Below, piece after piece: positions 1 to 5,011 of a DNA stretch of 5,011 bases. Position 1 is the stretch's first letter. Every line of letters starts with the position of its first letter. Origin of the DNA: Actinomycetes bacterium (lineage in GTDB: Bacteria > Actinomycetota > Aquicultoria > CAJVYJ01 > JAUVQD01); NCBI GenBank assembly GCA_030605305.1, contig JAUWIO010000087.1, positions 1 to 5,011 of the forward strand, read 5' to 3'. Position numbers and translations under genes: made by a program. Below the pieces are notes generated by a model, which had not been told where the DNA came from, made no database searches, and was given only the letters and a program-made list of their open reading frames with translations.

Positions 1-25
1 ATAACAACATAAGCTGCTATCTTAA

Positions 26-619
<594 letters not shown>

Positions 620-620
620 T

Positions 621-1544
621 TTGCCGCTATCCAGCCATGATTTGATATCCATCGCCGACCTGAGCGACGGCGACATCAGCTCCTTGCTAGAGAGCGCGGC
701 CACTTACGCCGATGTTTCCGAGCGGGTTATCAAGAAGGTACCGGCCTTGCGCGGGCGCACGATCATAAATCTCTTCTTGGAGCCGAGCACCAGGACCAGG
801 ACCTCGTTTGAGATAGCCGGAAAGCGCCTCAGCGCGGATGTGATAAACCTCTCCGGGGCCGGCAGTAGTTTCAAAAAGGGCGAGTCCCTCAAGGACACGG
901 CGAAGACTATCGAGGCGATGCAGGTCGATGCCGTCGTGGTCAGACATTGGGCCGCAGGGGCGGCGCACAAACTGGCGGAATATATCGAGCCGCCGGTCAT
1001 CAATGCCGGGGACGGGGCGCACGAGCACCCGACTCAGGCGTTGCTCGATGCGCTGACTATTCAAAACAGGCTGAAGAAGAAATCCGGCCTTATGGTAGCG
1101 GTGGTGGGGGACATCCTCCCCAGTGGGGTCGCGCGGTCGCTGATAATGCTGCTGGGACGTTTGGGGGCCGAAGTGACGGCCGTCGCCCCCCCGATGTGGT
1201 CGCCGAAGGGTCTCGAAGCCCTAGGCTGCTCAATATCGTACTCACTCGATGATGTGCTGGACTCGGTGGATGTCGTCTACCTGTTGCGCATTCAGCGTGA
1301 AAGACTATCCGACCATATGTTTTCCGAACGGGAGTACGCCCGGACCTACTGCCTCAATCGCGAGCGGTTAAACCGGGCAAAACCGGGCTGCCTGGTCATG
1401 CATCCGGGTCCGATGAATCGCGGTATCGAGATTTCCGCCGATGTCGCCGATGGCGAGAATAGCCTGATAACGGAGCAAGTGTCCAACGGCGTCGCGGTTC
1501 GGATGGCTGTCTTCTATCAAATACTGGGAGATGTCGTCTCTTGA
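621..1544 (+). CDS. pyrB: Aspartate carbamoyltransferase catalytic subunit (PyrB)
   Basis: PyrB condenses carbamoyl phosphate with L-aspartate to N-carbamoyl-aspartate, the committed step of UMP synthesis, and acts as a cytosolic trimer. The length of 307 aa is normal. Visible active-site elements are the carbamoyl-phosphate loop STRT (56-59), Ser82 and Lys86 in SSFKKGE, Arg108, HPTQALLD with His136 and Gln139, RIQ with Arg223 and Gln225, and HPGP from 261. One key residue is abnormal: the segment normally reading GD-x-x-HSR-VARS is GDILPSGVARS here. Gly169 therefore replaces the arginine equivalent to E. coli Arg167, which contacts aspartate, and Pro167 replaces the His. Either activity is altered or the bases are wrong. 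The start is TTG at 621 with AGGGG (611-615) 5 nt upstream. The gene follows pyrR by 1 nt and overlaps pyrC by 4 nt. No pyrI regulatory subunit is present. Confidence 0.95.
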   Translation: MPLSSHDLISIADLSDGDISSLLESAATYADVSERVIKKVPALRGRTIINLFLEPSTRTRTSFEIAGKRLSADVINLSGAGSSFKKGESLKDTAKTIEAMQVDAVVVRHWAAGAAHKLAEYIEPPVINAGDGAHEHPTQALLDALTIQNRLKKKSGLMVAVVGDILPSGVARSLIMLLGRLGAEVTAVAPPMWSPKGLEALGCSISYSLDDVLDSVDVVYLLRIQRERLSDHMFSEREYARTYCLNRERLNRAKPGCLVMHPGPMNRGIEISADVADGENSLITEQVSNGVAVRMAVFYQILGDVVS

Positions 1545-2818
1545 GCTCTCTTTCGATAACCGGCGGGCGGGTCATCGATCCCAAGAGTGGCCGCGACGAG
1601 ATTGCAGACATATTGATCGAGAACGGAAAAGTGGTCGATAAGCTATCCAAGGCCGCTGAACCTGAGGTCATCGATGCCCAGGGTCTGCTGGTCGTCCCGG
1701 GGCTGATCGATCTCCATGTTCATTTGCGGGAACCCGGCCGCGAGGATACGGAGACAATTGAGAGTGGGGCGCGGGCCGCGGCCCGGGGCGGCTTCACGAC
1801 CATAGTCTGCATGCCCAACACGACGCCGGTCATCGATTCACGGGCGGTCCTCGACTATGTTCTGGAAAAAGCGGCCTTGGCGCCTATCGATATCAAGGTC
1901 GTCGGCGCTGTCACAGCCGGACTTGCCGGTGAGCGCCTGGCCGACTTGGCCGATATGGCGGCGGCGGGCGCGGTGGGCTTTTCGGACGACGGACGCCCGG
2001 TCAGCGATAGCGCTATGATGCGCGCGGCGCTTGAGTACAGCCTGGCCTTGGAGCGGCCGATCATCAGCCACGCCGAAGATTTGGCCCTCTCCGGAGACGG
2101 GGTCATGAATGAAGGGGAAACGGCCACCCGACTCGGCTTAGCGGGCATACCGGCGCAAGCCGAAGCCGTGATGGTCGCCAGAGATATTCTGTTGGCGCAG
2201 ATGACGGGCGCGCGGGGCCATATAACCCACTTGTCGACGGCGGCCGCGACGGAATTGATCCGGGCGGCGAAGGCCAAGGGTCTACCGGTGACGGCCGACT
2301 GTACGCCTCACCACCTGGCTTTGACGGATGAAGCGCTCAGTGACTACGACACCAACTTCAAGATGAATCCGCCGCTGCGGTCAGAGGCCGACCGTCAAGC
2401 CGTGGTCGAAGGTGTCTGGGATGGCACCTTCGACGCGATCGCCAGCGATCACGCGCCGCACGCCCGGCATGAAAAAGAGGTGGAGTTCGAGTCGGCCCCA
2501 TTCGGCACCATTGGTCTCCAGACAACGTTGCCGGTCGTCCTGACCGAGCTCGTCGATGACGACCAGCGATTGATCCAAGTGTTCGCTACTCTCACCAGTG
2601 GAGCGGCGGCCGTGCTCGGCTTAGATCGCGGCTCTATCGCTCTGGGCGCAGCAGCTGATGTAACTGTGATCGACACTAAGGCTAAGGTAAAGGTTGATGA
2701 AGCGTTCTTTGTATCCAGGTCAACGAATAGCGCATTTCTTGGCCGGGAACTGCGGGGAGCGGCCACACACGTGATAAAAGATGGGAAACTTATAGTGAGA
2801 GAGGGTGAGTTGGTGTGA
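1541..2818 (+). CDS. pyrC: Dihydroorotase, class I (PyrC)
   Basis: PyrC is a zinc amidohydrolase that cyclises N-carbamoyl-aspartate to dihydroorotate, the third step of UMP synthesis. The 425-aa length fits the class I (Bacillus/actinobacterial) type rather than the shorter E. coli type. The protein opens with an amidohydrolase beta-sandwich part ending in [16 protein letters not shown], with metal ligands His59 and His61 and substrate Arg63. The metal-site Asp lies in SDDGRP (149-150), His177 in ISHAED, His230 in HLST and catalytic Asp303 in SDHAPH. The segment KMNPPLR, the loop FGTIGLQT and the C-terminal strands ending [12 protein letters not shown] are also typical. All expected active-site residues are present. 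The start is TTG at 1541, overlapping the pyrB stop in TTGA, with GGGAG at 1526-1530, which implies translational coupling. An ATG at 1531 is in another frame. Confidence 0.96.
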   Translation: MSSLSITGGRVIDPKSGRDEIADILIENGKVVDKLSKAAEPEVIDAQGLLVVPGLIDLHVHLREPGREDTETIESGARAAARGGFTTIVCMPNTTPVIDSRAVLDYVLEKAALAPIDIKVVGAVTAGLAGERLADLADMAAAGAVGFSDDGRPVSDSAMMRAALEYSLALERPIISHAEDLALSGDGVMNEGETATRLGLAGIPAQAEAVMVARDILLAQMTGARGHITHLSTAAATELIRAAKAKGLPVTADCTPHHLALTDEALSDYDTNFKMNPPLRSEADRQAVVEGVWDGTFDAIASDHAPHARHEKEVEFESAPFGTIGLQTTLPVVLTELVDDDQRLIQVFATLTSGAAAVLGLDRGSIALGAAADVTVIDTKAKVKVDEAFFVSRSTNSAFLGRELRGAATHVIKDGKLIVREGELV

Positions 2819-3924
2819 AAAAGGCGATTTTAGCACTGGAAGACGGCACGGTCTACGAAGGCCTCTCATACGGCGCCGCCGGTGAAGTGAGCGGGGAAGT
2901 CGTCTTCAATACCAGCATGACCGGCTATCAGGAGATCCTGACAGACCCTTCATATGCCGGCCAATTGGTGACCCTGACTTATCCGATGATCGGGAACTAC
3001 GGCGTCAATGATGACGACTACGAGTCGGCTAAACCGCAAGCGAATGGATTTATCGTCCGCGAGGGGGTCGCGACCTACAGCAACTACCGGGCCACGGGCG
3101 GTTTAGGCGAGTGGCTCACGGGCTATGGAGTAGTTGGGATATGCGAGATAGACACACGCGCGTTGACTAAACGAATAAGGACGGTCGGGGCGATGCGAGG
3201 GGTGATTTCCACAGAAGACCTGTCTGCCAACAGCCTGGTAGAGAAGGCAAAGAACGCGCCGGCTCTGTTGGGACAAGGACTGGTGAGACAGGTGACGGGC
3301 ACGGGAGTCCGCGAGGCGGGAACGGGCCCGCAAAGGGTCACGGCCATCGACTACGGGGCCAAAAGCAGCATCATCGATCTATTGGTGGAGGCGGGCTGCA
3401 CCGTACGCGGGGTTCCGGCCGGGACCGGGATCGAAGAGATACTTGCCGATGATCCTGACGGCGTGTTTCTTTCAAACGGTCCGGGAGATCCAAATGAGGT
3501 CGATTATGCGGTTGACACGATCAAGGGCCTGTTGGGAAAGAAGCCCATTTTCGGCATTTGCCTGGGCCACCAGCTCTTATGTCAAGCGCTCGGGGCCCGT
3601 ACGTATAAGCTCAAATTCGGCCATCGGGGCGGGAATCAACCGGTCAAGAATCTCGCGACCGGCCGCGTTGAGATAACATCACAAAACCATGGCTATGCCG
3701 TCGATCCCGAGTCACTGCCGGATACGGTCGAGGTCACGCATCTCAATCTCAACGATATGACAAATGAGGGCATTCGGTGCCGGGAGATACCGGCTTTCTC
3801 GGTCCAATACCACCCGGAAGCGAGCCCGGGCCCTCGAGATTCCAGATATCTATTTGACGATTTCATCGAGCTGATGGGCACAAGACGGGGCTCTGGCCGA
3901 ATGAGTATTAGGGAGGGGAGCTAG
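2815..3924 (+). CDS. carA: Carbamoyl-phosphate synthase small (glutaminase) subunit, CarA
   Basis: CarA hydrolyses glutamine and passes ammonia through a tunnel to CarB for carbamoyl phosphate synthesis, supplying both pyrimidine and arginine pathways. Its 369 aa are typical. The N-terminal small-subunit domain (about 1-130) contains [20 protein letters not shown] and [12 protein letters not shown] class I glutamine amidotransferase domain follows (about 173-355) with SNGPGDP, nucleophile Cys249 in GICLGHQ, and His333/Glu335 in HPEASPGP, giving a complete triad. The start is GTG at 2815, overlapping the pyrC stop in GTGA, with GAGGGTGA at 2801-2808 as ribosome binding site. The C-terminus runs about a dozen residues beyond the usual end near FIELM. 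This tail ([13 protein letters not shown]) also encodes the ribosome binding site of the next gene. A stand-alone CarA needs CarB, which begins 924 nt downstream. Confidence 0.97.
   Translation: MKKAILALEDGTVYEGLSYGAAGEVSGEVVFNTSMTGYQEILTDPSYAGQLVTLTYPMIGNYGVNDDDYESAKPQANGFIVREGVATYSNYRATGGLGEWLTGYGVVGICEIDTRALTKRIRTVGAMRGVISTEDLSANSLVEKAKNAPALLGQGLVRQVTGTGVREAGTGPQRVTAIDYGAKSSIIDLLVEAGCTVRGVPAGTGIEEILADDPDGVFLSNGPGDPNEVDYAVDTIKGLLGKKPIFGICLGHQLLCQALGARTYKLKFGHRGGNQPVKNLATGRVEITSQNHGYAVDPESLPDTVEVTHLNLNDMTNEGIRCREIPAFSVQYHPEASPGPRDSRYLFDDFIELMGTRRGSGRMSIREGS
3912..3916 (+). promoter_or_regulatory. Strong ribosome binding site for uspA inside the carA 3' end
   Basis: GGAGG within a longer purine run (3911-3920) lies 8 nt before the uspA ATG at 3925 and inside the last codons of carA. 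This makes coupled and efficient translation of the stress protein likely. It is stronger than the site in front of carB. Confidence 0.8.
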
Positions 3925-4797
3925 ATGTTTAAAAGAGTGTTAGTGCCGACGGATTTTACAGACGAAGCCGATCAGGTCCTGGAATATGTAGCGGGCCTGA
4001 GGGGGCGGGGCGTCGAAGAGGTGGTCCTCGTCCATGTGATCGATATTGGCCGAACGACCGCTGGGCCGGTGGCTCCAAAGATAATGGAAGTGATCGAGGA
4101 AAAACTGGGACCCAGACAGCGTCGTTTGAGCGAGGCGGGCTTCAAGGTCTTCCCTGAGATACTTGAGGGCGTACCATCGACCGAAGTCCTGCGCGCTGCC
4201 GATGACAAAGATTGTTCACTGATAATTACGGGCTCGCATGGAAAGCTGCCGGTCGAAGAGATGTTTTTCGGCAGTGTCTCCGAGGCGGTCACTCGCCACT
4301 CGGACGTGCCGGTCTTGTTGCTCCGTTATTCGATGCTGAGCGACCTGGCGGCAGCCGGGCAGCTCAACGATTATGCCAAAGCGAGCTTTTCCAAGATATT
4401 GTTTCCGACAGATTTCACCGAGGTGTCGGACGCGGCTATGGATGAGCTGAAGGAGCTTAGCGAGATCGGGCCTGGAGAGGTGGTGACCTTGCACGTGATC
4501 GATACGAAGCGCTCGGAGACTGAGACCGAGAACCTTGAGCAGCTTGATGCTTGTTATATTGATTGCGGCCGGATAGCGGAGCAGTTGGCGCAGCGAAAGA
4601 TGCGGGCGACGACCATCTGTGAAGTGGGCGACCCGGTCCAGGGGATCCTGGCGGCGGCCGAAAAAGAAGATGCAACGATGATCATCATGGGTTCGCATGG
4701 AAGAGGTATGGTCAGGGAATGGCTCGACGGCAGCGTTTCGCTCAGCATCCTGCGCCAGACCGATCGGCCGCTGATGGTCATCAGGCGGGTCGCGTGA
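3925..4797 (+). CDS. Tandem two-domain universal stress protein (UspA family)
   Basis: This 290-aa cytosolic protein has two fused universal stress protein domains, with no signal peptide or membrane segment. Domain 1 (about 1-134) begins KRVLVPTDFT and domain 2 (about 157-290) begins KILFPTDFT, so the repeat spacing is about 153 residues, with a linker at 135-156. Each half carries the ATP-binding pattern G-2x-G-9x-G-S: GSHG at 103-106 with GS at 116-117, and GSHG at 256-259 with GS at 269-270. Both domains are therefore predicted to bind ATP, unlike the non-nucleotide-binding E. coli UspA. The exact role is unknown; family members act in stress survival, energy limitation and dormancy. The ATG directly follows the carA stop (TAG-ATG) and has a strong GGAGG site, so it is co-translated with the pyr genes. 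Its place between the two carbamoyl-phosphate synthase subunit genes is unusual and suggests, without proving it, a link between ATP or stress state and pyrimidine supply. Confidence 0.93.
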   Translation: MFKRVLVPTDFTDEADQVLEYVAGLRGRGVEEVVLVHVIDIGRTTAGPVAPKIMEVIEEKLGPRQRRLSEAGFKVFPEILEGVPSTEVLRAADDKDCSLIITGSHGKLPVEEMFFGSVSEAVTRHSDVPVLLLRYSMLSDLAAAGQLNDYAKASFSKILFPTDFTEVSDAAMDELKELSEIGPGEVVTLHVIDTKRSETETENLEQLDACYIDCGRIAEQLAQRKMRATTICEVGDPVQGILAAAEKEDATMIIMGSHGRGMVREWLDGSVSLSILRQTDRPLMVIRRVA

Positions 4798-4830
4798 CAT
4801 ATTTTGCCTTGCGCCCCACCGTCCGTATCC

Positions 4831-4853
4831 GGCATCATGTGAGCGAAGATGCC
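4831..4853 (+). promoter_or_regulatory. Small hairpin enclosing the carB start codon
   Basis: GGCATC (4831-4836) and GATGCC (4848-4853) form a perfect 6-bp inverted repeat around an 11-nt loop. The carB ATG (4849-4851) lies in the 3' arm, and the only candidate ribosome binding bases (GTGAG, 4839-4843) lie in the loop. Such a fold could restrain carB initiation. Short stems like this also arise by chance, so a function is speculative. Confidence 0.3.
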
Positions 4854-5011
4854 TAAGCGTACCGATATCAAGAAAATACTGCTGATCGGGTCAGGCCCGA
4901 TAGTTATTGGGCAGGCTGCGAATTCGACTTTTGCGGCACTCCGGGCGGCAAGGTCTTGCGTTATGCCGGCGATGAGCTAGTGCTGGTGCATAGCAATCCC
5001 GCAACGCTAAT
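4849..5011 (+). CDS. carB: Carbamoyl-phosphate synthase large subunit CarB, 5' end only, apparent frameshift
   Basis: CarB makes carbamoyl phosphate from bicarbonate, ammonia and two ATP, using ammonia passed from CarA. Only the first about 54 codons of some 1,070 are in the window. The start [21 protein letters not shown] is diagnostic of the family N-terminus. After GQA (codons 22-24, 4912-4917) the reading frame is wrong and stops at TAG 4978-4980 after 43 codons. Reading from TGC at 4917 restores the family sequence CEFD...[11 protein letters not shown] to the window end. The join GGCTGC where GGCNTGC is expected means one base is missing near 4916. The restored part also carries odd residues (FCGTPGG where YSGTQAC is usual; VHSNP for VNSNP). 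This is either a sequencing or assembly fault near a sequence end or a real mutation. Initiation signals are weak (GTGAG), and 51 nt separate it from uspA. No in-frame upstream start exists because ATG 4837 is followed at once by TGA. Confidence 0.9.

Noticed and set aside
1118..1128. CCCC-AGT-GGGG as a regulatory hairpin in pyrB
   Set aside because: A 4-bp stem with a 3-nt loop inside codons is trivial as a signal; it matters only as a possible spot for sequencing error.
947..1252. Plus-strand open frame of 101 aa inside pyrB
   Set aside because: It is an alternate frame of pyrB with Gly/Arg-rich translation; the pyrB frame holds all family motifs on both sides, so it is not a frameshifted piece.
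1855..2277. Antisense open frame of 140 aa opposite pyrC
   Set aside because: Its Ala/Ser-rich composition is that expected from the reverse strand of a codon-biased gene, and it has no recognisable motifs.
4216..4800. Antisense open frame of 194 aa opposite uspA
   Set aside because: It is a shadow of a GC-rich coding gene, with no recognisable domain, low-complexity Arg/His-rich translation and no support against the clear USP frame.
4798..4848. Terminator or hidden small gene between uspA and carB
   Set aside because: The 51-nt spacer has no T-tract hairpin and no open frame with a ribosome binding site; only the short stem at the carB start was found.

Overview
This window is a compact, single-strand (+) de novo pyrimidine biosynthesis operon: pyrR - pyrB - pyrC - carA - uspA (tandem domain) - carB (5' end only, with an apparent frameshift). 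The junctions are very tight. There is a 1-nt gap at pyrR/pyrB, 4-nt overlaps at pyrB/pyrC and pyrC/carA, a stop codon directly followed by ATG at carA/uspA, and one larger gap of 51 nt before carB. No gene-free stretch exceeds about 80 bases, and I see no RNA gene, CRISPR array, insertion sequence or transposon.

Organism: a bacterium. The order pyrR-pyrB-pyrC-carA-carB is typical of Gram-positive lineages, both Actinobacteria and Firmicutes. The sequence is fairly GC-rich but uses ATA codons and non-ATG starts freely (TTG for pyrB and pyrC, GTG for carA). This would suit a deep-branching or uncultured actinobacterial or clostridia-like lineage. That placement is a low-confidence inference.

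Region by region: positions 1-82 are a leader holding a small hairpin plus T-tract (27-58) just ahead of the strong pyrR ribosome binding site, which looks like the terminator of a pyr attenuator. PyrR (83-619) keeps the residues known for RNA binding and PRPP/UMP sensing. PyrB (621-1544) and PyrC (1541-2818) would catalyse the second and third steps of UMP synthesis. CarA (2815-3924) is the glutaminase subunit of carbamoyl-phosphate synthase, and the large-subunit gene carB begins at 4849. Between the two synthase subunits sits a two-domain universal stress protein (3925-4797) with an intact ATP-binding motif in both halves.

Points worth a second look: (1) the uspA gene embedded and apparently translationally coupled between carA and carB; (2) PyrB has Pro-Ser-Gly where the family has His-Ser-Arg, so the aspartate-binding arginine is missing; (3) a one-base deletion breaks carB after codon 23, with unusual residues just downstream, so either carB is damaged or the end of the sequence is of poor quality; (4) the leader hairpin ahead of pyrR; (5) a small perfect hairpin containing the carB start codon. 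I did not find a wholly new system; apart from these points the window is a recognisable pyr operon.
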